Under the pieces are notes generated by a model. That model worked only from the letters and a program-made list of their open reading frames with translations, made no database searches and was not told the origin of the DNA. The translations under genes were made by a program, and so were the position numbers. Below, in pieces: positions 1-7,759 of a stretch of DNA of 64,000 nt (position 1 is its first letter; each line of letters begins with the position of its first letter). The stretch is from Ktedonosporobacter rubrisoli (GTDB lineage: Bacteria > Chloroflexota > Ktedonobacteria > Ktedonobacterales > Ktedonobacteraceae). The stretch covers positions 9,176,001 through 9,240,000 of the forward strand of contig NZ_CP035758.1 in the NCBI RefSeq assembly GCF_004208415.1, in the 5' to 3' direction.

Positions 1-1
1 G

Positions 2-160
2 CCAGAAGCTGTGGCCTACGCACGTAGGGTGGATGCCGCATATGCGGAAGCGCTAGCCCAGGGCCAGGGTGCCATTGCTCTTGATGGCAAGATGGTGGAT
101 GTGGCTATTGTGAGGAGCCTGCGCACAATTATCCAAAAAGCTGATCTGATCGGCATGTAA
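2..160 (+). CDS. C-terminal end of a CitE/HpcH-type lyase (partial)
   Basis: The window opens inside a gene whose last 52 codons are readable in the second frame and end at a TAA. The end contains the motif GAIALDGKMVD, which is characteristic of the C-terminus of the HpcH/HpaI aldolase - citrate lyase beta (CitE) family, enzymes that cleave malyl-CoA, citramalyl-CoA or citryl-type thioesters using Mg2+. The catalytic barrel lies outside the window, so substrate cannot be judged. No obvious terminator follows within 100 bases. Confidence 0.75.
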   Translation, partial: PEAVAYARRVDAAYAEALAQGQGAIALDGKMVDVAIVRSLRTIIQKADLIGM

Positions 161-723
161 TAGCCTTATTTTTCTGCTCTGCACCCGTGGAGAGAATTGC
201 AGTTGGCTTGTCCTTCTCGCAGTTCTCTCTGTTCCATTCTATCACGATATATCACGCTTTATCTCTTCTATTAGGGGACTTGTGGCTATTATACAAGAAA
301 TTATATGTGTATGCTTGTAAGTTTGTTGATGCTAAAAATAGCGTAGGAATATTAAGAATTTTTTATACGTAATTTATGCCTTTTTTATAAGTAATGCTGT
401 AATATAAGTAGGTACTACTCAATCTGGGGGAAGCTCTGTAGGGTAGCGTTCTGCTGATAGTTGAGGGGAGAAAAGCAGAGTTATGGAGATTGAGTATTGC
501 AGTAATCACAAAGGCATAGGGGGAAGATAGAAGAAGGGAAAAGGTAAATGGGCAAGGTGGGAAGGGACAGGAGATGCATATAGGGGATCGGGGGATGGAA
601 AGGGCGAGCATATAAAGAGACCAGCTTGATCAAGATGTATCGGGCTGGCCTCTTTGCTTGCCTGCTGCTTAGGTGATCGCTTGGCCTGGTAATTGCTGAT
701 GGAAGAAAGTTTCACCCTTACTA
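161..723. other. Non-coding stretch with polypurine, G-run-rich tract
   Basis: No convincing gene lies here; short open frames have no ribosome site and no recognisable content. The first half is AT-rich. From about 475 to 607 the + strand is almost all purine with many runs of three to five G. A hairpin sits at 614-655. The tract lies downstream of both flanking genes, which converge on it, so it is a 3' intergenic spacer. Confidence 0.6.
614..655 (-). terminator. Terminator-like hairpin after the lipoprotein gene
   Basis: The arms AAAGAGACCAGC (614-625) and GCTGGCCTCTTT (644-655) pair over 12 positions with one mismatch around an 18-base loop. The loop itself contains the palindrome CTTGATCAAG. 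It lies about 70 bases downstream of the stop of the minus-strand lipoprotein gene. The U-tract is short, so termination would be imperfect; it could act on both strands. Confidence 0.4.
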
Positions 724-1521
724 TTATCTGGAAGAAGTTATAGCAAAGGTCACCCCTTGTGTGAGCTTAAGTTGCTGTTGCCAGTTGGTTGGTGACTCTG
801 CTGTTGTTGCTACCAGCAATGTATGTGTCTGACTAAAAGATTGTTCCTGTCCCATGTCGTGCCAGCCTGGCTTATTTTTGGCGTATTCGTAGTTTGGATC
901 TGCCAGGCGTAAGCCCAGATTATTGACGATATAGAGGGCATCGTCGTAGCGCTTAAGTGGGCCTGTAAAGGTTATGCGTATGTACTTACCAGCTTGCTGA
1001 GGGGCCAGTGCAATAACTGTGTTTGAGGGAGGGGAGCCCGCGTGAATCATAGGACAATACATCATCACTTTTGTGCGGACGGAGCTTACATCCGCCTGAG
1101 CCTGCAGGCGCTTGAGCCAATCAGGTGAGCTTAGCGCTGTAGTCGTGAACCACATACGAGCCTGAGTGGTCTTGCTCGTAAAAAAATCTTTATTGCCCAT
1201 TTGATGCCAGGCTATCCATGAAGCTACAGAGCCGTCAGAGGCTAGTTTAGTGCTGATGCAAGGCCAGGTCGGCTGCAGACCGAGATCGGTAATGGTACGC
1301 AATGCAGAAGTATATGAAGTTGCTGCTTTGAAAGAGATGATCCCGCTTTCTGGATGCCATGGAGCTGATGATACTGTCGTCGGGTGATAGGCCTGTACTG
1401 ATGTACCACACGCTGCACAAAGGAAAAGTATACAGCAGAGAAATAGCGGCATCTGGTAAAGCCGGTAGCGAGCTTGTAGAAAGCTTACAAAGCTCTTATG
1501 TTTGGAAGAATGTATAAACAT
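724..1521 (-). CDS. Secreted lipoprotein with two related domains, function unknown
   Basis: I do not recognise the family. The N-terminus has a hydrophobic stretch ending in the lipobox LCAAC (MPLFLCCILFLCAACG), so the mature protein should be lipid-anchored outside the membrane. The mature part looks like two copies of one module. Each has a residue series of LGL, W-H-x-MG, a hydrophobic strand and then a W-containing segment: first copy ITDLGLQP / WHQMGNKDFF / SPDWLKRLQAQ, second copy VNNLGLRL / WHDMGQEQSF / PTNWQQQLKLT. The start chosen is the ATG at 1521, preceded by GGTGGAGAG; an in-frame ATG at 1563 is an alternative. It stands alone between convergent and divergent neighbours. Confidence 0.7.
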   Translation of the reverse strand: MFIHSSKHKSFVSFLQARYRLYQMPLFLCCILFLCAACGTSVQAYHPTTVSSAPWHPESGIISFKAATSYTSALRTITDLGLQPTWPCISTKLASDGSVASWIAWHQMGNKDFFTSKTTQARMWFTTTALSSPDWLKRLQAQADVSSVRTKVMMYCPMIHAGSPPSNTVIALAPQQAGKYIRITFTGPLKRYDDALYIVNNLGLRLADPNYEYAKNKPGWHDMGQEQSFSQTHTLLVATTAESPTNWQQQLKLTQGVTFAITSSR

Positions 1522-1638
1522 TATCTCTCCACCAGTTCTAGATTGAACTAAGTCCTTAGACATACATCTCTTCAGGATATGTATGTTGCTAAGTTATGAC
1601 GGCATATATGAGGTAAAAGTTCCAATAGAGCAGATGGC

Positions 1639-1668
1639 TTGACAAAGTGCAATGATCGCAGTTACACT
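1639..1668 (+). promoter_or_regulatory. Sigma70-type promoter for the metG leader
   Basis: TTGACA at 1639-1644 and TACACT at 1663-1668 are separated by 18 bases. Transcription would start near 1675, giving a leader of about 350 bases before the metG start codon and about 290 bases before the terminator at 1926-1965. Confidence 0.6.
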
Positions 1669-1821
1669 CTTAGAAACTAGCGTTATATATGGTTGAGAGA
1701 GGATTTCTACCTTTCTGAGTTTTGAATCCTACTTTCCCGAATAGAAATTAAAGGATAGCGATAACCATGCAGAGCAAGCAGGGCACATCCATGAAGTTTA
1801 TAACTATGTTTATGCTTGCCT

Positions 1822-1965
1822 CCTATCACCGTATGTATCATGAAATGATGTATGGTGAGGTGTCGCTGTCCTGTAGACATTTGGCATCCTTGCTCACTTG
1901 AGCAGGGGCGTAGAAGAAGAACGCTAAGAGGGACGCAGGCGACACACCTGCGTTCCTCTTTTTTT
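1822..1965 (+). promoter_or_regulatory. Structured metG leader ending in an intrinsic terminator (attenuator candidate)
   Basis: Three hairpins are visible in order. The first spans 1822-1860, with CACC..ATGTATCAT pairing to ATGATGTATGGTG through two G-U pairs. The second is CCTTGCTC / GAGCAGGG at 1888-1907 with a 4-base loop. The third is a 14-bp stem at 1926-1960 (AAGAGGGACGCAGG with CCTGCGTTCCTCTT, one G-U pair) followed by seven T, a textbook intrinsic terminator. It sits 60 bases upstream of metG and no other gene precedes it, so the arrangement is that of transcription attenuation. I do not find the conserved T-box core or the SAM-I core. Alternatively, the promoter and terminator could bound an independent RNA of about 290 bases. 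Confidence 0.6.
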
Positions 1966-2024
1966 ATTGAATGGATACCGATGAACTGTTCACATACTAC
2001 AAGCGCAAGGAAGAGAGGGCTACT

Positions 2025-3620
2025 ATGTTTGCGCGAGATGAAGAGCGCTCAGGCGTACACAGGCGTAGGCACTATTACATTACTACTGCCATTGATTATC
2101 CCAATGGGCCACCCCACATCGGGCATGCGCTGGAAAAGATAATTGCCGATGTCGTGGCGCGTTCGCACCGTTTGCGGGGAGATGATACCTACTTCAGCAT
2201 GGGGCTTGATGAGAATAGCCAGCATGTCTTGCGCGCCGCCCAGGAGCGCAATGTTGAGCCGCGTGCCTGGATTGATGCCATGGATGAAGCGTTCAGGCTG
2301 GCCTGGGCAAAGCTTGAGATTAGCAATGATCATTGGATTCGTACAACAAATGAGCAGCATTTTCGCGCTTCACAGGAAATGTTGCGTCGTGCTCAGGAGA
2401 ATGGAGACGTTTACAAAGCCGTCTATGCTGGCTGGTACTGCCCTAGCGGCAATAACTTTTATACCAGCGAGGAACTTGTGGATGGGCATTGCCCGGATCA
2501 TCCTACCGTAGTACCCGAATGGTTGGAGGAAGAGAACTACTTTTTTGCGCTCTCGAAGTATAGCCAGCGCCTGCTTGAGTATATAGAGGCGCACCCAGAC
2601 TTTATCATGCCCGCCGCGCGTCGAGCAGAAGTTGTGGCCATGATTCGGCAAGGCCTGCGCGACTTTTCGGTATCGCGTCAGCTCCGTCCAGGCCAACAAC
2701 GCTGGGGCGTACCATTTCCGGGAGATCCTCGGCAGGTCATCTATGTCTGGTTCGATGCCCTGACGAACTACCTTACAGCTGTTGGTTTTCCTGACGATAC
2801 CGACAAATTTAGCCATTATTGGCCGGCCAACGCGCATGTGATCGGCAAAGATATCACCCGCTTTCACTGCCTGTACTGGCCAGCCATGCTCATGTCTGCT
2901 GGCTTGCCATTGCCCGAACAAGTAGCTGTACATGGCTTTATTACCCTTGAAGGGCAACGCATTTCGAAAAGTGCTGGCAACATTATCGATCCAGTAGAGC
3001 TTGTGGATAAGATAGGCGCGGATGCCGTGCGCTATTATCTGCTGCGCAATCTATCCTTTTCTCAGGATGGCGATTTTTCGCGGGCCGGCTTGCTGCGCCA
3101 TTATAACGATGAGCTGGGCAATGATCTTGGCAACCTGCTTAACCGCGTAGTTTCCATGATAAAGCGCTATCGGAAAGGGCTTATTCCGGTTCCCTCTGCT
3201 GCTGGGGAGTTGGAGGAGAGCCTGCGCCAGGCCACAGAAGCGCTGCCCGGGCGCGTTATCGCCTCGTTGGATAACTGGGAATTGGGAGCGGCACTTAGCA
3301 GCATCTGGAGCGTTGTGCGGCGCACCAATCAATATATTGAGCAGAGGGAGCCCTGGAAACTTGCGCGCGAACCCGAGAAGGCTGAGTTGCTTGATAGCGT
3401 ACTCTATTCGGCCGCCGAAGCCACGCGCCTGTTAGCGCTTTACCTGGCTCCCTATATTCCCGCCTCCAGCGCTCGCATCATGGCACAGCTAGGCTTAGAG
3501 CCCGTTACGCCTGGAGCCTGGGCGTACGAGGGCAAATGGGGGAACCGTAAGTTAGAGCGAGTAGTGCCGGGAGCTCTGATTTTCCCGCGCATAGAGATGC
3601 AAGATGCTGCTGAGCTGTAA
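2025..3620 (+). CDS. metG: Methionyl-tRNA synthetase
   Basis: Class I aminoacyl-tRNA synthetase that charges tRNA-Met with methionine in the cytoplasm. The protein (531 residues) starts with the beta-strand YYITTAIDYPNG, then has the HIGH motif as PPHIGHALE and the KMSKS loop as RISKSAGN. It is the short bacterial form without the C-terminal dimerisation domain. The start is set at the ATG at 2025 because it follows GGAAGAGAGGG; an in-frame ATG at 1971 abuts the U-run of the terminator and has no ribosome site. The zinc-knuckle region reads YCPSG followed by CPDH, so the second Cys of the usual CxxC is missing. The ABC gene at 3660 follows by 39 bases and probably shares the transcript. Confidence 0.97.
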   Translation: MFARDEERSGVHRRRHYYITTAIDYPNGPPHIGHALEKIIADVVARSHRLRGDDTYFSMGLDENSQHVLRAAQERNVEPRAWIDAMDEAFRLAWAKLEISNDHWIRTTNEQHFRASQEMLRRAQENGDVYKAVYAGWYCPSGNNFYTSEELVDGHCPDHPTVVPEWLEEENYFFALSKYSQRLLEYIEAHPDFIMPAARRAEVVAMIRQGLRDFSVSRQLRPGQQRWGVPFPGDPRQVIYVWFDALTNYLTAVGFPDDTDKFSHYWPANAHVIGKDITRFHCLYWPAMLMSAGLPLPEQVAVHGFITLEGQRISKSAGNIIDPVELVDKIGADAVRYYLLRNLSFSQDGDFSRAGLLRHYNDELGNDLGNLLNRVVSMIKRYRKGLIPVPSAAGELEESLRQATEALPGRVIASLDNWELGAALSSIWSVVRRTNQYIEQREPWKLAREPEKAELLDSVLYSAAEATRLLALYLAPYIPASSARIMAQLGLEPVTPGAWAYEGKWGNRKLERVVPGALIFPRIEMQDAAEL

Positions 3621-3659
3621 GGAAACAGCTTCGATATAAAGGAAGGAAGAGGAAACATA

Positions 3660-4754
3660 ATGCCAATCATTGAGGTTGATGGATTAACAAAAACGTTTAG
3701 GAGTCGAGAACGAGCCAGCGGTTTGCGCTCGCGCCTGCAAGCGTTAGTTGCTCCGCGTTATCGCGAACGTGAAGCTGTCAAGCATATCAGTTTCTCTCTT
3801 GAAGCTGGCGAGGTGCTTGCCTTTATTGGACCTAACGGAGCGGGAAAATCCACTACCATTAAGATGCTTACCGGCGTTTTGTTTCCATCTTCTGGACGCG
3901 TGCAGGTGCTTGGCATGACGCCATGGCAACGGCGGCGCGTGCTTGCCTATCATATATCGAGCGTCTTTGGGCAGAAATCGCAGCTCTGGTACCATCTTCC
4001 GCCCAGAGATACCTTTGATCTGCTTGCCCATATCTATGAACTGGATATGCAGGCGTATCGCAAGAGGCGCGAGTTTCTTATAGAAGTCTTCGATATAGCC
4101 GATTATATGGATACGCCAGCGCGTAAGCTAAGTCTTGGCGAGCGCATGCGCTGCGAACTGGCTGCGGCGCTTTTACATGGGCCTGAATTGCTGTTCTTAG
4201 ATGAGCCAACGATCGGCCTTGATGTAATTGCCAAGCAGCGCATTCGGGACCTGATCGGGCAGTTAAACACTGAAGAAGGCGTGACTGTTTTTCTTACTTC
4301 GCATGATGCAGGGGATATCGAGCAGATCTGTCGCCGCGCCATCGTGATAAACCGCGGCGAGATTATCCTTGATACTCCCGTGGCCCGCCTGAAGCGCGAT
4401 TATCTGAAGGCCAAAACGATTGACCTGTTGCTCGATAAGCCTGTGGAAACGCTGCTACTGACAGATCAAGCTAGCGGGCATCAATATCTGCATTTTCAGA
4501 CTGATACTGAGGGCATACGTATTCTCACGGCTAAAGGACGCGCCTTAAAATTGGAGATCGATATGACACGTCATCCGCTGGAGCCGATCATTGCGGCGCT
4601 TATGCAGCATTGCCATATTATCGATATGACGATTGCTGATCCTCCCATGGAAGATATTATCGCGACTATCTACCGCGAGAAGGGGCGAGAAGAGATGAGC
4701 TATGAGGGACAAGATGTAACGCAGGATAGCCTGGCCATAGGCGTGGAGGAATAA
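3660..4754 (+). CDS. ABC-2 exporter ATP-binding protein
   Basis: Cytoplasmic ATPase of a drug- or substrate-exporting ABC-2 transporter, resembling the COG4586 group. Visible motifs are Walker A GPNGAGKST, Q-loop around VFGQKSQLW, signature LSLGERMR, Walker B LLFLDEPTIGLD and the switch His in LTSHD. About 130 residues follow the nucleotide-binding domain, including a stretch typical of this long subfamily (364 residues in total). It has a strong ribosome site (AAGGAAGAGG). The two permease genes follow at spacings of 3 and 4 bases, which makes a three-gene operon downstream of metG. Members of this group have been linked to viologen and other cationic-compound export; the substrate here is unknown. 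Confidence 0.92.
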   Translation: MPIIEVDGLTKTFRSRERASGLRSRLQALVAPRYREREAVKHISFSLEAGEVLAFIGPNGAGKSTTIKMLTGVLFPSSGRVQVLGMTPWQRRRVLAYHISSVFGQKSQLWYHLPPRDTFDLLAHIYELDMQAYRKRREFLIEVFDIADYMDTPARKLSLGERMRCELAAALLHGPELLFLDEPTIGLDVIAKQRIRDLIGQLNTEEGVTVFLTSHDAGDIEQICRRAIVINRGEIILDTPVARLKRDYLKAKTIDLLLDKPVETLLLTDQASGHQYLHFQTDTEGIRILTAKGRALKLEIDMTRHPLEPIIAALMQHCHIIDMTIADPPMEDIIATIYREKGREEMSYEGQDVTQDSLAIGVEE

Positions 4755-4757
4755 ACT

Positions 4758-5603
4758 ATGGAGGCATTACTACTACGGCCGCAGCGCAGTGGCTTACAGC
4801 GCCGGTTTCTGGCTTGGCGAAAATATGTGGCCGTATTGCGCGTAAGTGTTGCGAGCAATCTTGCCTATGCAATGGAGGTCTTCTTCCGCGCCCTGATGTT
4901 GATTGTGCTGGTCTTTATCCTGAGCCAGTTGTGGATCACGACCTTTCATGCGCGTGGCGCGCGCAGCCTGAATGGGTTTAGCATTCAAAGTCTGATTTGG
5001 TATCTTGTAGCTGCTGAAACTATTGCGTTATCACTGCCAGGCCTCTCGCGGCGTATTGATCTGGAGGTGCGCAACGGTCAGCTGGCTTACCTGCTGGGTA
5101 AGCCCTGTAACTATGTGCTGTATAACTTTGCCCACTATCTTGGCGAGCGGCTTGTGCGCCTGGTGATTAATGGCTTAGTGGGCGCGACCCTGGCTCTGAT
5201 CGTTGCCGGCCTGCCCCACTTTAGCTGGCAAGGCATTTTGGCCTGGCCATTGGTCACGTTTCTGGCCCTATGTATCGATTTTAGCATCTACTTCTCGATT
5301 GGCCTGCTGGCTTTCTGGACCGAGGAGACACAATCTTTTGCCATGATCTTTAGTCGCCTCACTCTGGTATTAGGAGGCGTACTGGCGCCAATTGAGATCT
5401 TTCCGCAGCCTTTGCGCAGCATTGCCCAGGCCTTGCCCTTTACTGCTATTCTCTATGGCCCGGCCAGGACACTCTTACATTTTGACCTGGCTCAGTTGAG
5501 TCTGTTGTTGCTACAGCAGGTAGTGACCCTGGGCGTAGGCTGTCTGCTCCTGGCGGGACTATATCTTGTGGCGATTCGGCGTGTGAGCATCAATGGAGGA
5601 TAG
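4758..5603 (+). CDS. ABC-2 type permease, first subunit
   Basis: Integral membrane subunit of the exporter, 281 residues with about six hydrophobic segments, resembling the COG4587 / ABC-2 family transporter (PF06182-like) permeases that always pair with the ATPase type seen upstream. It includes the charged loop RRIDLEVRNGQLAYLLGKPC common to this group. The ATG at 4758 follows GGAGG within the end of the ATPase gene, three bases after its stop. The stop lies four bases before the next permease, so translation is likely coupled. Confidence 0.88.
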   Translation: MEALLLRPQRSGLQRRFLAWRKYVAVLRVSVASNLAYAMEVFFRALMLIVLVFILSQLWITTFHARGARSLNGFSIQSLIWYLVAAETIALSLPGLSRRIDLEVRNGQLAYLLGKPCNYVLYNFAHYLGERLVRLVINGLVGATLALIVAGLPHFSWQGILAWPLVTFLALCIDFSIYFSIGLLAFWTEETQSFAMIFSRLTLVLGGVLAPIEIFPQPLRSIAQALPFTAILYGPARTLLHFDLAQLSLLLLQQVVTLGVGCLLLAGLYLVAIRRVSINGG

Positions 5604-5607
5604 AGCA

Positions 5608-6411
5608 ATGTCTGCACTGAAAATGGGGATGCGCACGCTGCGTTTTATTGGCGCGTATGCCAGGGCCAATCTCCGGGCCGCGATGGAATATAGGATCTCC
5701 TTCTGGGTCCAGATTATCTCGATGGTAGCTAACGATAGTTTGTGGCTCTTTTTCTGGTGGAACTACTTTCAGCAGTTTCCCTTAACCAACGGCTGGCAGG
5801 CTACCGATGTTGTTGTACTCTGGGCCATAACGGGCTCGGCCTTTGGCATAAGTGTAGCGGTCTTCGGCAATGCGCGCCAACTGGTAACACTAATCATGAA
5901 TGGCGGGCTGGATGCCTATCTGGGTATGCCACGCTATGCTCTGCTCCACGTCTGTATTGCCGCAACCGAACCGAGCGCCTGGGGCGATATTATCTTCGCC
6001 GTGGGGGCTTATCTCTTGTTCCTGCGTCCAGATGTATTGCATATAGCCATGTTCGTGGGGTTGGCTCTCTTGTCATCCTTGATCTTTACGGCCTTTATCG
6101 TCATCCTCTGTTCTCTTGCCTTTTTCCTGGGCAATACGGAGGGGATGACTCAGCAGGTGTTTGGGGCGCTGGTCTCGTTCTCCACCTATCCGATGAATAT
6201 CTTTCACGGTGTAGTCAAGCTACTACTTTTTACGGTGATGCCGGCTGGCTTTGTCTCGTTTGTGCCGCTGCAGTTGTTGCATAAATTTACCTGGCCCATG
6301 GTGGGAGCAATGCTGGGTGCGACCACAGTAATTGTCCTGATCGCGGTATGGATATTCGAGATAGGCCTGCGGCGCTACGAGAGCGGGAGCTTGCTTGGCA
6401 TGCAGGGGTAG
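5608..6411 (+). CDS. ABC-2 type permease, second subunit
   Basis: Second membrane subunit, 267 residues, about six hydrophobic segments, resembling COG3694. The start is the ATG at 5608, seven bases after GGAGGA; an in-frame ATG at 5593 overlaps that ribosome site and the previous gene and is rejected. The loop MNGGLDAYLGMP corresponds to the NGQLAYLLGKP loop of the partner permease, showing that the two are homologous halves of a heterodimeric channel. It is the last gene of the operon. A 7-bp inverted repeat (CACTGAT / ATCAGTG, 6436-6463) follows but lacks a T-run. Confidence 0.87.
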   Translation: MSALKMGMRTLRFIGAYARANLRAAMEYRISFWVQIISMVANDSLWLFFWWNYFQQFPLTNGWQATDVVVLWAITGSAFGISVAVFGNARQLVTLIMNGGLDAYLGMPRYALLHVCIAATEPSAWGDIIFAVGAYLLFLRPDVLHIAMFVGLALLSSLIFTAFIVILCSLAFFLGNTEGMTQQVFGALVSFSTYPMNIFHGVVKLLLFTVMPAGFVSFVPLQLLHKFTWPMVGAMLGATTVIVLIAVWIFEIGLRRYESGSLLGMQG

Positions 6412-6493
6412 GAAGGATCTCGCCGCTTATTCGAGCACTGATGTTCATATCTTATTATCAGTGAAAATGAATTGAAAGTTCAAAAAATATAGA

Positions 6494-6523
6494 TTGACAA
6501 ATAAGATGAACCGGTCCTATACT
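6494..6523 (+). promoter_or_regulatory. Sigma70-type promoter for the UlaG-like hydrolase
   Basis: Perfect TTGACA at 6494-6499, an 18-base spacer, and TATACT at 6518-6523. A long untranslated leader of about 170 bases would separate it from the start codon at 6704. Confidence 0.7.
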
Positions 6524-6703
6524 ACGGCAACTAGAGATACTGTGCGGAGCGTAAGCGAAGAGTGTCTCAGGAGATATATTGGAGCGTTTTCTGTTGGTGG
6601 CTTTATGCCTGGCATTTGCGACCAGCAAACTACTTGTCCAGGGAGCAACAAAATATGCTCACTGAAGGCAGGCATAGCCTCAGGGAGAGAGGAGACCCAC
6701 GGA

Positions 6704-7462
6704 ATGACTGTGCATATCAGGCGCCTGAGTTGGGCCGGTGTGGAGATTAATTTCAATGATCGTCGTCTGCTTATTGATACCTTGCAATTCAGTAGGCCGG
6801 CTTTGGAAAAATTCATGGGGCGTCCTCACTGGCCGCTTGTAGAGCTTGAGAAGACAGAAGGGCCGACCGATGCTCTTGTGACCCATATTCATCATGATCA
6901 TCTTGATATCGAAGCATTGCGTTACCTGCTCGGCGAGGAAGGTAGCGTCTATTGTCATGCGCCAATAGTTCCTCATCTACGCAATAATGGGCTGCGCGCC
7001 AAAGAAATTGAGCTGTGGCAGAGTATTAGAATTGCTGCAGGATTAACCATCACGGCTGTTCCTGCGGTTGACTGGCGCGGCGATGATCAAGTTTCCTGGG
7101 TTGTTGAGGTAGGTGAGCATCGCCTGTTTCATGGTGGGGATACCATCTGGCATGGAAGTTGGTGGCAGATTGCTCACCGTTTTGAAGAAGGCTTTGACTG
7201 GGCCTTCTTGCCGGTAAATGGCGTTATTGTCGATCTTCCAGGCTACGCCCCGTCAGGCATTCCAGCTACCCTCACTCCTCACCAGGCAGTTGTTGCTACC
7301 CGCCTGCTGCGAGCGCGCATGCTCTGTCCAATCCACTATGGCCAGTTCAATAATCCCCCATTTTATGTTGAGCAACCGGATATCGCCAGGGATCTGCAAA
7401 ATCTGGCTTTGCAGGAAGGCGTTGCCTTAGAGTTGTATCCAGATGGAGCTTTTGTGCTCTAA
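6704..7462 (+). CDS. Metallo-beta-lactamase-fold hydrolase, UlaG-like
   Basis: Cytoplasmic metal-dependent hydrolase of the COG2220 / UlaG-like group (252 residues). It shows the metal-binding motif THIHHDHLD near the N-terminus, HGGDT in the middle and PIHYGQF near the C-terminus, matching the ligands of this short, insertion-poor subfamily. The start is placed at the ATG at 6704 because it follows GGGAGAGAGGAG and begins directly with the family strand VHIRRLSWAGVEI. A longer frame reaches back into the promoter and is not credible. Substrate is unknown; relatives act on lactones, phosphodiesters or acyl-ethanolamines. It is monocistronic. Confidence 0.88.
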   Translation: MTVHIRRLSWAGVEINFNDRRLLIDTLQFSRPALEKFMGRPHWPLVELEKTEGPTDALVTHIHHDHLDIEALRYLLGEEGSVYCHAPIVPHLRNNGLRAKEIELWQSIRIAAGLTITAVPAVDWRGDDQVSWVVEVGEHRLFHGGDTIWHGSWWQIAHRFEEGFDWAFLPVNGVIVDLPGYAPSGIPATLTPHQAVVATRLLRARMLCPIHYGQFNNPPFYVEQPDIARDLQNLALQEGVALELYPDGAFVL

Positions 7463-7478
7463 TTTCCCAATCTATTCT

Positions 7479-7496
7479 CTTGGGAACTTGCCCAAG
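7479..7496 (+). terminator. Small hairpin just after the hydrolase stop
   Basis: CTTGGG (7479-7484) and CCCAAG (7491-7496) form a 6-bp stem with a 6-base loop 16 bases after the stop codon. No U-run follows, so it may only be a weak terminator or 3'-end stabiliser. The rest of the spacer up to 7759 holds only the promoter at 7676-7704. Confidence 0.35.
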
Positions 7497-7675
7497 GACT
7501 GCTTAATCCTTGTCAAGCTCTTGAGAGAATATCCTCCCTGCCATCTTCAAACATGTGCATTTTATAACCTGGCGCTATTGCTTCATGCTATTACTGTCGC
7601 TGCTAATGACAGACAAACTTTCATTTATCCCCATATAGTAGTTTAATGATGCTTTACTCTATACCGTTGTTCAGT

Positions 7676-7704
7676 TTGTGAGGAAGAAGGAAAGGTGCTA
7701 TAGT
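7676..7704 (+). promoter_or_regulatory. Candidate promoter for the PAS histidine kinase
   Basis: TTGTGA at 7676-7681 and TATAGT at 7699-7704 with a 17-base spacer, about 55 bases before the start codon at 7760. The -35 element is weak. Confidence 0.4.
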
Positions 7705-7759
7705 AGCGTATAAAGCTAAGGAGGGCCAGGTTGCTTAGCGATGAAAGCGTATATGACGT

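Noticed and set aside
187..715. Three small open frames in the first spacer.
   Set aside because: They overlap a polypurine tract, have no ribosome sites and no recognisable content.
1853..1907. Resemblance of the metG leader (CCTGTA plus a following hairpin) to the 5' Alu domain of large bacterial SRP RNA.
   Set aside because: The S-domain with its GGAAG/AGCA loops is absent before the terminator at 1965, and the length is wrong. Only a covariance search could revive this.
1926..1965. Assignment of the metG leader as a T-box.
   Set aside because: The near-invariant T-box sequence that forms the antiterminator is not seen upstream of the terminator, and no clear specifier loop could be placed.
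1971..2024. Earlier in-frame ATG for metG.
   Set aside because: It directly follows the terminator U-run and has no ribosome site; the ATG at 2025 has one and fits the family N-terminus.
6494..6703. N-terminal extension of the UlaG-like hydrolase.
   Set aside because: The extension begins inside a perfect -35 box and covers the -10 box, so it cannot be translated from that promoter.
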